A stretch of DNA of 64,000 nucleotides, taken from the NCBI RefSeq assembly GCF_004745645.1, contig NZ_SRMB01000002.1, forward strand, positions 186,001-250,000, read 5' to 3'. This DNA comes from Hymenobacter metallicola (GTDB lineage Bacteria > Bacteroidota > Bacteroidia > Cytophagales > Hymenobacteraceae). This document shows, one piece after another, positions 7,213-16,889 of the stretch. Made by a program: the position numbers and the translations under genes. How positions within the stretch are numbered: the first letter of the stretch is position 1; every line of letters starts with the position of its first letter. Under the pieces are notes generated by a model. It saw only the letters and a program-made list of their open reading frames with translations. It had not been told where the DNA came from and searched no databases.

Positions 7213-8007
7213 ATGCTTGCGCGCCCTACCTCTCTGCTGTTTGCTACGTTAGCCCTCCTCATCACCGGGACGGAACAGGCATGGGCGCAAAGTGCAGGGT
7301 CGGGTCCAGGTTTGGGCCAGCCGCGCCGGGCAGGTACTGCCACTTGGCTAGCCCTTACCTCTGATACACGCCTTGCCGACCACTGGGGTGCTCATGCCGA
7401 AGTTCAGGGGCGCCGAACTTCCGGTGGCGCCGCCCGGCAAAACTTGCTACGCTTAGGCATAAACTATCATGCCAGCGCTGCTTTGGTCTTTTCGGCCGGG
7501 TATGCGCACGTACTGACTTTTCCGAGCGGTGACTTTTCTGCCGTTACGCAGTTGCCCGAGCACCGGGTGTACGAGCAGCTGCAGTTGCACGACTCCCACG
7601 GCCGCCTGCAGTTGTTGCACCGCTACCGGCTCGAACAGCGCTGGGTGCAGCTTGCCGACCAACCGGCGCCCGTTTACCTTAACCGCATCCGCTACCAGCT
7701 CCGCCTGACTTATCCGCTTTCGGCTCCGACCTTACAACCCGGTGGGGCTTACCTAGTAGCTGCCGATGAACTGTTTCTGGGCTTCGGGGCCAATGTGCAG
7801 CACGGCATCTTCGATCAAAACCGTGCTTATGCAGCGGTGGGCTACCAGATTAGTAAGGCCCTGGCCCTGGAAGCGGGCTACCTGAATCAACTGCTACAAC
7901 CCTACAGCGCCACTGACTTTGGCAGCATGCATTCAGTGCAGATAGGCCTGACATTCAACCCGGAGTTTCGCCCCACTGGCACCCTGGCTTCCGCCCAGCC
8001 ACAGTAG
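7213..8007 (+). CDS. DUF2490 family outer-membrane protein
   Basis: 264 residues with a signal peptide ending near residue 25 (TEQAWAQ). The mature part alternates hydrophobic and polar residues in beta-strand fashion, with WLALTSDTRLADHWGAHAEV, LLRLGINYHASAALVFSAGY, and the RYRLEQRWVQ segment. These resemble DUF2490, a family of predicted small outer-membrane barrels common in Bacteroidota. Function unknown. It stands alone between hrpB and guaB, with direct repeats just upstream. Confidence 0.8.
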   Translation: MLARPTSLLFATLALLITGTEQAWAQSAGSGPGLGQPRRAGTATWLALTSDTRLADHWGAHAEVQGRRTSGGAARQNLLRLGINYHASAALVFSAGYAHVLTFPSGDFSAVTQLPEHRVYEQLQLHDSHGRLQLLHRYRLEQRWVQLADQPAPVYLNRIRYQLRLTYPLSAPTLQPGGAYLVAADELFLGFGANVQHGIFDQNRAYAAVGYQISKALALEAGYLNQLLQPYSATDFGSMHSVQIGLTFNPEFRPTGTLASAQPQ

Positions 8008-8099
8008 GCCATCTTCGTCTTACGCAACGCAAAATCAGGGGTAGCTAAACCTTAACACGCGCTTACCCGATTTTTCGTCGTAGCTTTACCCGGCAATAA

Positions 8100-9596
<1,497 letters not shown>

Positions 9597-9616
9597 CTTT
9601 TCGGGGTAATTATTAC

Positions 9617-9660
9617 AAAAAAAGAGGTCAGTTGCCCCAGGGCGGTTGACCTCTTTTTTT
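9617..9660 (+). terminator. Intrinsic terminator after guaB
   Basis: An A-rich left arm AAAAAAGAGGTCA and right arm TGACCTCTTTTTTT enclose a ~17-base loop and end in a T-run, 20 bases after the guaB stop. Confidence 0.85.
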
Positions 9661-9787
9661 GCATTTTCGTAGGGGTAATCTTATCATCCCGGAAAGCCTA
9701 TCGGCCAATTTGCTAATCAGGCCGTATCTTGCGGATACATTACGGGCGCTACTAACTCAGAAGCCCGTTCGTATTTTATTCCTATTC

Positions 9788-11884
9788 ATGCCCTTCCGAC
9801 AGAAGCTGAAAGCTATAGTGTTGCCCTTCACCGTGCTGAGCTGGTTGATACTGCTTATCAGCACTCTGCTACACGCTAGTCCGGCCACTGCTGAATCCCT
9901 TGGTTTGCCCCCGCAATGGGTCACGCTGCTGGCCCAAGCAGCTTTCGTGGCCGGCGTCTTTGTGTACCAGCGCAGCCAGCCCGACCCGCTCCGGGGCACC
10001 GACTTTGTGGGCCTGCTGCGGCGGTTGGTACTGGGGCCGGGGTTGCTGGCTACCGTCTGTGTCGGCCTGCACCTGCTTGAGCGCCTCATCGAGTTTCGAC
10101 AGCCTACTGCCGACCGGACGCTCTTTGCCTGCGTTTACACTATCAATCTGGGCCTGTTCGTCGTTTTTCTGGCGTATACCAACTACTCCTGGCGCTCCTT
10201 GGTGCTGTTCCGTTCCTCGGCCCGCCTACGCCGCGACTGGCAGTGGTTTGAACTCCTGCTGGGTGGAACCTTACTATTTCGCCTGTTTGCCTGGACCCCG
10301 CCCGTGCCGGTAGCTTACTTTATTTTGGGCGGTCTGGCGGTGTTTGGGGTGTATCTGAGTGGCAATCAAAAGTGGGTGGCTTACCTGAACCGCCGTCAAA
10401 AGTGGGAAGTAGTATTTATGCAACTGGCCTTGCTGCTGTGCCTGGGCATTTTCACGATTTACTTTCTGCGCATTGCCCAAGACCCCAAATTAGTTGCGCC
10501 CGCGCCCCAGCATGCTTTTCTGCTGCTGACCGTATTCTTTGCCGGGTTCTATTCCCTGGCGGGGCTGCTGGTTACTTTTTTCAACCTGCCCACGGCCGGC
10601 GTTTTTGAGCAGAAACGGGACGAGATTCTGAGCCTACAGCGCTTAACCCAGCTGATTCAGAAAGGTCAGACGGAAGAAGAAGTTTACCAGATGCTGTTCG
10701 AGGCTGCCATTCAAACGGTAGAAGCCGACGCGGCCTGGCTGGATATCGAGAACGAGGGCCAGCTCCACCCCGCCCAGCTCTTCAACGTCAGTACCGAGCA
10801 TACCCAGGCTATTCGGACCCTGCTTACCGATTACAATCTGGGTCAGATTGAATACCTCAATAACGACTTGCCCAACAGCAGCGGCTTCCGCAGCCTGGAG
10901 CTACCCTACGGTTCCCTGATTGTGATGCCTATGCGCTCGGCCAAGCGGCAGTACGGCGCCTTGTACATGCTGAAAGAGCAGCGGCAGAGCTTTGACCGCG
11001 AAAACCTAGGCATTCTGCAAACCTTCACCAGCCAGACGGTGCTTAGCATCGAAAACCTGCAGCTGGTGGCAGCCTCCTTGCAAAATGAGCGGGTAAAAGA
11101 GGAGTTAAAAATTGCCTCTTCGGTGCAGGATAGCCTGATTCCGAAGGACTTGCCTATTGACAACTGGTTTGAAATTGGCTCCCACGCCCTGGCGGCCAAG
11201 GAAGTAGGCGGCGACTTTTACGACTTCCTGCACTTGCCCGGCAAGCGGCTGGCTATTCTCATCGGCGACGTATCGGGCAAGGGCATCACGGCGGCCTTCC
11301 ACATGGCCCAGATGAAGGGCATTTTCCACGCCTTGATGCAGGAAAACCCGCTGGCCAAGGACGAGCGGGAGAAATTTCCGGTGCCCAGCAAGTTCATGTC
11401 GATGGCCAACCGCGCCCTGACCCACTGCCTGGAGAAGTCGTCCTTTATTACCGCCGCGCTCTACATCGTCGACTACGAGCACGGGGGCTTCGTGTTTGCC
11501 CGCGCCGGCCACTGCCACACGCTTTACTACCACTCCATCAAGGAGGAAGTGTCCTACTTCCGCACCGCTGGTCTGGGCCTGGGTATCATTCGGAACGATT
11601 CGTACGAGAAGCACATCAAGAACCAGTTCTACGACTACAACCCCGGTGACGTGATGGTAATCTATACCGACGGCATTGTGGAGGCCCGCGGGGCCAACCA
11701 GGAAGAATACGGCGAGGAGCGCCTCAAACAAATGCTCGAACACACGTATTACCTGGAGGCCGACGAAATCAAGCAACAGATTCTGGACGACCTGAATGAG
11801 TTCAGTAAAGGCCAGCCCATGCACGATGACCAGACTCTACTGGTCATCAAGTTTAAGGCAGCTCAACCAGAAGCAACTATCTAA
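9788..11884 (+). CDS. Membrane GAF-SpoIIE (PP2C-type) serine phosphatase, RsbU-like
   Basis: 698 residues from the ATG at 9788; the longer frame begins inside the guaB terminator and is rejected. Residues 1-~275 hold about eight hydrophobic segments. A GAF-like domain spans ~300-440 (QTEEEVYQMLFEAAIQTVEA onward), then a linker helix, then the SpoIIE phosphatase domain ~450-690 with metal-binding motifs GGDFYD, GDVSGKG, YTDGIVEARG and the final DDQT. Such enzymes dephosphorylate STAS-domain antagonists. The next two genes encode exactly those partners, 14 and 22 bases apart. The sensed signal is unknown. Confidence 0.92.
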   Translation: MPFRQKLKAIVLPFTVLSWLILLISTLLHASPATAESLGLPPQWVTLLAQAAFVAGVFVYQRSQPDPLRGTDFVGLLRRLVLGPGLLATVCVGLHLLERLIEFRQPTADRTLFACVYTINLGLFVVFLAYTNYSWRSLVLFRSSARLRRDWQWFELLLGGTLLFRLFAWTPPVPVAYFILGGLAVFGVYLSGNQKWVAYLNRRQKWEVVFMQLALLLCLGIFTIYFLRIAQDPKLVAPAPQHAFLLLTVFFAGFYSLAGLLVTFFNLPTAGVFEQKRDEILSLQRLTQLIQKGQTEEEVYQMLFEAAIQTVEADAAWLDIENEGQLHPAQLFNVSTEHTQAIRTLLTDYNLGQIEYLNNDLPNSSGFRSLELPYGSLIVMPMRSAKRQYGALYMLKEQRQSFDRENLGILQTFTSQTVLSIENLQLVAASLQNERVKEELKIASSVQDSLIPKDLPIDNWFEIGSHALAAKEVGGDFYDFLHLPGKRLAILIGDVSGKGITAAFHMAQMKGIFHALMQENPLAKDEREKFPVPSKFMSMANRALTHCLEKSSFITAALYIVDYEHGGFVFARAGHCHTLYYHSIKEEVSYFRTAGLGLGIIRNDSYEKHIKNQFYDYNPGDVMVIYTDGIVEARGANQEEYGEERLKQMLEHTYYLEADEIKQQILDDLNEFSKGQPMHDDQTLLVIKFKAAQPEATI

Positions 11885-11898
11885 CGTACAGTGGAGGC

Positions 11899-12228
11899 AT
11901 GAAAATTAACCAACAAACCACCGAAGATACCCTCACCCTCAGTCTGGATGGCGAACTGGATGCCAGCTCCTCCGTTCTGCTTGACACGGAGTTGACCAAG
12001 CCTGAAGTTCTTGATTATAAGAAGGTTCTGGTAGACTGCCAGCGCCTGAACTATATTTCTTCCGCCGGCCTGGGCGTATTTATTTCCCATCTGCAACGCT
12101 TTCAAGATGCTAACGTGAAGCTGATTTTCTTCAACATGCAGGAGAAAGTGCACAACGTATTTGAAATTCTGGGCCTGGATGCCCTGATGACCATCGTGCC
12201 TTCGGAGGCCGAAGCCACTGCTCTTTAA
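11899..12228 (+). CDS. STAS-domain anti-sigma factor antagonist, RsbV/SpoIIAA-like
   Basis: 109 residues, one STAS domain. It begins MKINQQTTEDTLTLSLDGEL and has the phosphorylation-site loop LNYISSAGLGVF with Ser54 and Ser55, one of which is the expected target. It is encoded between a PP2C phosphatase and an RsbW-type kinase, so it should switch between a phosphorylated form (inactive) and an unphosphorylated form that binds the kinase. Start at 11899, 14 bases after the phosphatase gene. Confidence 0.93.
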   Translation: MKINQQTTEDTLTLSLDGELDASSSVLLDTELTKPEVLDYKKVLVDCQRLNYISSAGLGVFISHLQRFQDANVKLIFFNMQEKVHNVFEILGLDALMTIVPSEAEATAL

Positions 12229-12250
12229 GCTTCTAGGGGTATCGTAGGGA

Positions 12251-12664
12251 ATGAAAGACGCAATCCGTATCAGTTGTAACCGCCACAACCTAAAAGTGGT
12301 GCGCGACTTTGTAAGCGCCTATCTGGCGGCTTACCGCCTGTCGGATTTGCAGCTCAACCAGATTATCCTGGCTGTCGACGAAGTCGTAGCTAACTTAATT
12401 ATTCATGCCAACCACGAGGACGAATCCCAGTTTCTGGATTTGCGCATGGGCATGGACAATCAGGTATTTGAAATCGAAATCGAAGACGACAGCAAGTCGT
12501 CCTACCAACCTTCGCTCTACAAAGAACCCGATCTGCAGGAACACATCCGCATCGGTAAAAAAGGTGGGGTGGGTATGACGCTGGTCAACCGAATTATGGA
12601 CCGCGTAGAGTTTACCACAACGGGTACCCACAACGTCTGCCGGCTCTACAAACGCATTGTGTGA
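12251..12664 (+). CDS. RsbW/SpoIIAB-like HATPase serine kinase / anti-sigma factor
   Basis: 137 residues forming a GHKL ATPase domain. The N box is ILAVDEVVANLIIHAN and the G box is GKKGGVGMTLVNRIMDRVEF. It begins with the RsbW-like strand RISCNRHNLKVVRDFVSAYL. In partner switching this protein phosphorylates the STAS antagonist and holds a sigma factor or another target. No sigma gene lies beside it, so the output target is unknown. Final gene of the three-gene unit; a terminator follows. Confidence 0.9.
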   Translation: MKDAIRISCNRHNLKVVRDFVSAYLAAYRLSDLQLNQIILAVDEVVANLIIHANHEDESQFLDLRMGMDNQVFEIEIEDDSKSSYQPSLYKEPDLQEHIRIGKKGGVGMTLVNRIMDRVEFTTTGTHNVCRLYKRIV

Positions 12665-12680
12665 GCCCCGAGCTTATCCG

Positions 12681-12712
12681 AAAAAGCACTTCGCCTGCGG
12701 AGTGCTTTTTTT
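12681..12712 (+). terminator. Intrinsic terminator after the partner-switching operon
   Basis: AAAAAGCACTTCGC pairs with GCGGAGTGCTTTTTTT (arms AAAAAGCACT / AGTGCTTTTT), with a short loop and a T-run, 17 bases after the stop. Confidence 0.88.
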
Positions 12713-12834
12713 ATGCCCGACGTGGAACTTGGTTGGCAGCGTCGGCCCGAAAAAAATGCGTAAAATTGCGTCAGTCAGCCCTCCGTCTTACCCTGTTACG
12801 AGGACTGCACGCTTTGTAGTATCTTATTTTTTGT

Positions 12835-15135
12835 ATGCACAAACGCATTTTGTACGCCGGCCCCTTGGCTGCTGCACTGCTGGCCGCTGGCTGCCAGACG
12901 ACCAAATCGACTACTACTGCCGCCAAACAGCCCGTCATTGAGACCCTGGGAACCTACGAGGTACCCGCAGGGGAGTTTGCCTATGTTTACCGGAAAAACA
13001 ACGGCAGCGCCCCCGAATTTGGCACCCGGCCCAGCGTGCAGGAATACTTAGACCTGTACACCAACTTCAAACTGAAAGTGCTGGAAGCCGAGAAGCGCGG
13101 CCTCGATACCACTCAAGCATTCAAGCGCGAACTGGAAGGCTACAAACAGCAACTGGCCCAGCCTTATCTCACCGAGAAGAGCGTGACCGACCAACTGGTG
13201 CGCGAAGCCTACGACCGGATGAGCAAGGAGGTCAACGCCTCCCACATTCTGATCCGGATGGCTCCCGACGCCACGCCGGCCGACACGCTGGCCGCCTACA
13301 ACAAGATCGTGGCCCTGCGCCAGCGCGTAACCGGTGGGGAAGACTTCAACAAAGTAGCCGCCGAAACTTCCGAAGACCCCTCAGCCCGGGACAACGGGGG
13401 CAAGCTGGGCTACTTCACGGCCATGCAAATGGTGTATCCGTTTGAGTCGGCGGCGTACCGCACCAAAGTAGGCGAAGTGTCGCAGCCCGTGCGTACCCGC
13501 TTTGGCTACCACATCATCAAGGTAAACGATGTGCGCACGGCCCAGGGCGAAATTAAAGTAGCCCACCTCATGATCCGGGCCACGCCGGGCATGCCCAAGG
13601 CCGATTCGGTTACGGCCAAGAAAAAGATTGACGAGCTCTACAGCCGCCTGCAGCGCAAGGAGCCCTGGGATAAGCTGGTAGCCCAGTTTTCGGAAGATGC
13701 CGGCTCCGCTGCCAACGGGGGCGAGTTGCCGCCCTTCGGCACGGGCCGCATGATTCCCTCGTTCGAAGAAGCCGCCTTCCGCCTCCAGAACCCCGGCGAC
13801 TTGTCGTCGCCCGTGCAGACGCCCTACGGCTGGCACATCATCCGCCTGCTGGAAAAACAGCCGGTGCCCAAGTTCGAGGACATGGAAGCTTCCCTGAAAG
13901 GCAAGGTTTCGAAAGATTCCCGTTCGGAGCTGAACCGCACGGCTTTCCTCAAGCGCATCCGCACCGAAAACCAGTTCACCGAAAACCAGGCCGGCAAAGA
14001 TTTCGTCTTTGCCAAAGCCGACACGTCGCTGGTACGGGGCCGCTTCAAGTACACTGCTCCGGCCACTCCAACCAAGGCCAGCAAGACGGTTAACGACAAC
14101 TCCACGCTGTTTACCATTAAGGGCAAGCCCTACTTGGTAAAAGATTTCCTGACCTACGCCCAGCAAAATCAGCGGGCCAAGGCCGGCGCCGAGCCCCGCT
14201 ACGCCATGCAGCAGCTCTACGACCAGTACGTGGATCAGAGCCTGACCGACTTCGAGAAAGCCAACCTGGAAACCAAGTACGAAGACTACCGCATGCTCGT
14301 CAAGGAGTACCGCGACGGTATTCTGCTTTTCCAGCTGATGGACGAGAAAGTATGGTCGAAAGCCATTGAAGACACAGTAGGCCTGCAGAAGTTCTTTGCC
14401 GACAATCAAAGCAAATACCAGTGGGAACCCCGCGTGCAGGGTACTGTCATTAGCGCGGCTACGCCCCAGCTGCTTACCCAGGCCCAGGCCCAGCTCAAAG
14501 CCGGCCGGTACGAGGTGAAGCGCGGGCTGGTACAGAATGTGCCTTTCCTGGCGGGCAAATCGAATGTTGCGAAAGGCGGCTGGGCTGACCTGGACCGCCT
14601 GGCTAGCCGTCTGCAGTCGGACACCACGCTGACCCTGACTATTACGGGCCGGCCGAAAAAGGGTGAGTCGGCGGCTTTGGCCGCTCCCCGCGCCAATAGC
14701 GTGAAGTCCTACCTGGTGCAGAAAGGAGTGCCCGCCCGCCGCTTGCTCACCAAAACCAGCAAGACGGCCGCTAGCAGCCCCATTGCACTGTCGATGACGA
14801 GCACCAGCCCAACGGCCCTGGAAGAAAATCTGAACGAGCAGAATCCCTTGGCAGTGCAGATTCAGCAGCGCAGCTTCCAGAAGGGTGACAACAAAGTGGT
14901 AGACGAGCTCGTGAGCAAGGGCCCTGGCACGTATACGGTCAATAAGGACGGCCGCTACTACGCCGTTACGATTGACAAGGTGCTGCCAGCCGGCCCCAAA
15001 ACCCTGGCCGAAGCCCGCGGCCAAGCCACTTCCGACTACCAGAACTTCCTGGAAAAGCAGTGGATTTCGCAGCTGCGCGAAGAGTACCCCGTAAAAATCA
15101 ATCAGGGCGAAGTGGATAAGCTTGTAACTAAGTAA
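12835..15135 (+). CDS. Lipoprotein peptidyl-prolyl isomerase with two parvulin domains and an OmpA-like segment
   Basis: 766 residues. A lipobox LAAGC sits at the end of a 20-residue signal. Two parvulin (SurA/PpiC) domains follow at ~133-240 (VNASHILIRM ... GYHIIKVNDV) and ~243-342 (AHLMIRATPG ... GWHIIRLLEK). These catalyse cis-trans proline isomerisation and aid outer-membrane protein folding in the periplasm. A region at ~568-645 (VPFLAGKSNVAKGGWADLDR ... SVKSYLVQKGVPARRLLTKT) resembles an OmpA-like peptidoglycan-binding domain, though the usual DTxG-type motif is degraded. A second SurA-type gene follows. The pairing suggests dedicated envelope chaperones. Confidence 0.9.
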   Translation: MHKRILYAGPLAAALLAAGCQTTKSTTTAAKQPVIETLGTYEVPAGEFAYVYRKNNGSAPEFGTRPSVQEYLDLYTNFKLKVLEAEKRGLDTTQAFKRELEGYKQQLAQPYLTEKSVTDQLVREAYDRMSKEVNASHILIRMAPDATPADTLAAYNKIVALRQRVTGGEDFNKVAAETSEDPSARDNGGKLGYFTAMQMVYPFESAAYRTKVGEVSQPVRTRFGYHIIKVNDVRTAQGEIKVAHLMIRATPGMPKADSVTAKKKIDELYSRLQRKEPWDKLVAQFSEDAGSAANGGELPPFGTGRMIPSFEEAAFRLQNPGDLSSPVQTPYGWHIIRLLEKQPVPKFEDMEASLKGKVSKDSRSELNRTAFLKRIRTENQFTENQAGKDFVFAKADTSLVRGRFKYTAPATPTKASKTVNDNSTLFTIKGKPYLVKDFLTYAQQNQRAKAGAEPRYAMQQLYDQYVDQSLTDFEKANLETKYEDYRMLVKEYRDGILLFQLMDEKVWSKAIEDTVGLQKFFADNQSKYQWEPRVQGTVISAATPQLLTQAQAQLKAGRYEVKRGLVQNVPFLAGKSNVAKGGWADLDRLASRLQSDTTLTLTITGRPKKGESAALAAPRANSVKSYLVQKGVPARRLLTKTSKTAASSPIALSMTSTSPTALEENLNEQNPLAVQIQQRSFQKGDNKVVDELVSKGPGTYTVNKDGRYYAVTIDKVLPAGPKTLAEARGQATSDYQNFLEKQWISQLREEYPVKINQGEVDKLVTK

Positions 15136-15161
15136 CCTCTTGGCCCTGCCAGCCCCCTTCA

Positions 15162-15197
15162 GAACAAGCCTCGGCCACCACCGAGGCTTGTTCTTTG
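15162..15197 (+). terminator. Intrinsic terminator between the two parvulin genes
   Basis: A perfect inverted repeat GAACAAGCCTCGG / CCGAGGCTTGTTC with a six-base loop, followed by TTTG. The terminal T-run is short, so read-through into the second parvulin gene is possible. Confidence 0.65.
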
Positions 15198-15375
15198 TTG
15201 ACCACAATGCAACGCCATTGCCCTCATCCGACTCCTTGGACTATCCAAACCGTTGTTTTTGCCGGAGAAAGGATTTATGTTGAAATTTACGGGCGGCTTT
15301 CTGCGTTTCAGAAGTCGGCTGGCTCCGGCAAGTGCTTTCTTTCTAGCTGCCGCGAGCATTACTCTTTACGATTCC

Positions 15376-16764
15376 ATGATTCAATTCCTTCGTTCGTCGG
15401 CCCGCGCGGCCCTGCTTGGCATGGGTTTGCTGGCTGGCACTGCTACAACTAGTTACGCGCAGCTTGGTATTGGCCGCCCCGTCGGCCGCCAGATTGCCGA
15501 CGCCATCATTGTGAAGGTGGACAACCAGATTGTGCTGCGCTCCGACCTGGAAATAGCTTACGCCCAGCAGGTGCAGCAGGCGCAGGGCAAGCCACTGCCC
15601 CCCGATTTGCGCTGCAAGATTCTGCAGAGCATCGTGCTCAATAAGCTGATGCTGGCCAAGGCCGAAACGGACTCGGTGGTGGTAGATGACAATCAGGTAA
15701 AAAATGAGCTGGACCGCCGCATGGCTTATTTCGTGCAGCAGATCGGCTCAGAAAAAAAGCTGGAGGAATACTACAACAAACCCATCAAGCAGCTCAAGGA
15801 CGACCTGCGGCCCCAGGTAAAAGAGCAGCTGATTCAGCAGAAGATGCAGGAGCAGATTGCCGGTAAAGTCACCGTGACCCCGCGCGAGGTACGCCAGTAC
15901 TTTAACCGCATTCCTAAAGACAGCCTGCCCTACTTCTCGACCGAGGTGGAAGTTGGTCAGATTGTGAAGCTGGCCCAGGTAAACCCGAAGGCTAAGCAGG
16001 AAACTGTTGCCAAACTCAACGACCTTCGCGCCCGGATTCAGGCCGGGGAAAGCTTTGAAACCTTGGCCAAGCAGTACTCCGAAGACCCCGGTTCGGGGGC
16101 GCAGGGTGGCTACCTGGGGTTCTTCAAGCGCAAGGAACTGGTACCCGAGTACGAAGCGGCGGCCCTGCGGCTGGAGCCCGGGCAACTGTCGCCCATCGTC
16201 GAGTCCCAATTCGGCTTTCACCTGATCCAGCTTATCGAGCGCAAGGGCGACAGCTACAGCACCCGTCACATTCTGCTCAAGCCTGCTGCCGGTGGCAACG
16301 ACGTAAACGAAGCCGGCGCCCAGCTGACCAAGCTGCGCCGCCGCATTCTGGCCGACAGCATTACGTTTGCTAAGGCGGCGAAGGATATGTCGGACGACAA
16401 GCCCACCAGCGGCAACGGGGGGCTGTTGGCCAACCGCCAGGACGGTGGTACGTATCTGCCCCTGGACAAGCTCGACCCGGCCATTTTCTTTACCATCGAT
16501 ACGATGAAAGTGGGCCACATTACGCCGCCCCTGCCCTACCGTACCGACGATGGCAAAGACGCCATGCGCATTATCTGGCTGAAGTCGAACACCCCGCCCC
16601 ACCAGGCCAACCTCAAGGACGACTACCAGAAAATTGCTCAGGCCGCTTTGACCGAAAAGAAAAACAAGGCGCTGGACGAGTGGTTTTTGAAGAACCGCGG
16701 CTCGGTTTACCTCGAAGCCGACCCTCAGTATGCCGATTGCAAGCTGCTGGATACGGTTTATTAA
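15376..16764 (+). CDS. SurA-like periplasmic chaperone / peptidyl-prolyl isomerase
   Basis: 462 residues from the ATG at 15376, which gives a good signal peptide (FLRSSARAALLGMGLLAGTA, cut near SYAQ). An alternative ATG at 15277 would add 33 residues. A SurA N-terminal chaperone domain is visible (IADAIIVKVDNQIVLRSDLE, then ILQSIVLNKLMLAKAETDSV). Two parvulin domains follow: EVEVGQIVKLAQ...GFHLIQLIERK at ~190-290, and TRHILLKPAAGG onward at ~295-410, the second less canonical. It should escort outer-membrane proteins through the periplasm. A 125-base spacer rich in inverted repeats separates it from moxR. Confidence 0.93.
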   Translation: MIQFLRSSARAALLGMGLLAGTATTSYAQLGIGRPVGRQIADAIIVKVDNQIVLRSDLEIAYAQQVQQAQGKPLPPDLRCKILQSIVLNKLMLAKAETDSVVVDDNQVKNELDRRMAYFVQQIGSEKKLEEYYNKPIKQLKDDLRPQVKEQLIQQKMQEQIAGKVTVTPREVRQYFNRIPKDSLPYFSTEVEVGQIVKLAQVNPKAKQETVAKLNDLRARIQAGESFETLAKQYSEDPGSGAQGGYLGFFKRKELVPEYEAAALRLEPGQLSPIVESQFGFHLIQLIERKGDSYSTRHILLKPAAGGNDVNEAGAQLTKLRRRILADSITFAKAAKDMSDDKPTSGNGGLLANRQDGGTYLPLDKLDPAIFFTIDTMKVGHITPPLPYRTDDGKDAMRIIWLKSNTPPHQANLKDDYQKIAQAALTEKKNKALDEWFLKNRGSVYLEADPQYADCKLLDTVY

Positions 16765-16880
16765 ATGGTGAAATTGTGAAGTCTGAGGTGGTGAGTTTGC
16801 TGTTCGAGCCGCGCCTGATGGCGCTAACCGAATCCTAACTCACCATTTCCCCATCTCACAATTTCACATCTTCACCACTT
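16763..16880. repeat. Intergenic block of short words repeated in inverted orientation
   Basis: Between the SurA-like gene and moxR, three inverted matches nest in ~115 bases: AAATGGTGA (16763-16771) with TCACCATTT (16840-16848); GTGAAATTGTGA (16768-16779) with TCACAATTTCAC (16856-16867); and TGGTGAGT (16789-16796) with ACTCACCA (16838-16845). The left half is G/T/A-rich and the right half its complement. It could fold into a hairpin RNA or be the remnant of a small palindromic element. It resembles in style the rpsB-tsf spacer. Confidence 0.6.
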
Positions 16881-16889
16881 CCTCTTTTC

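Noticed and set aside
9659..9787. N-terminal extension of the PP2C phosphatase from a TTG at 9659
   Set aside because: The codon lies inside the T-run of the guaB terminator. The ATG at 9788 gives a normal first membrane helix.
13381..15207. Long open frame on the minus strand opposite the parvulin lipoprotein gene
   Set aside because: It is a shadow caused by GC-rich codon structure. The plus-strand frame has a lipobox, two parvulin domains and family similarity; the opposite frame has low-complexity composition and no recognisable domain.
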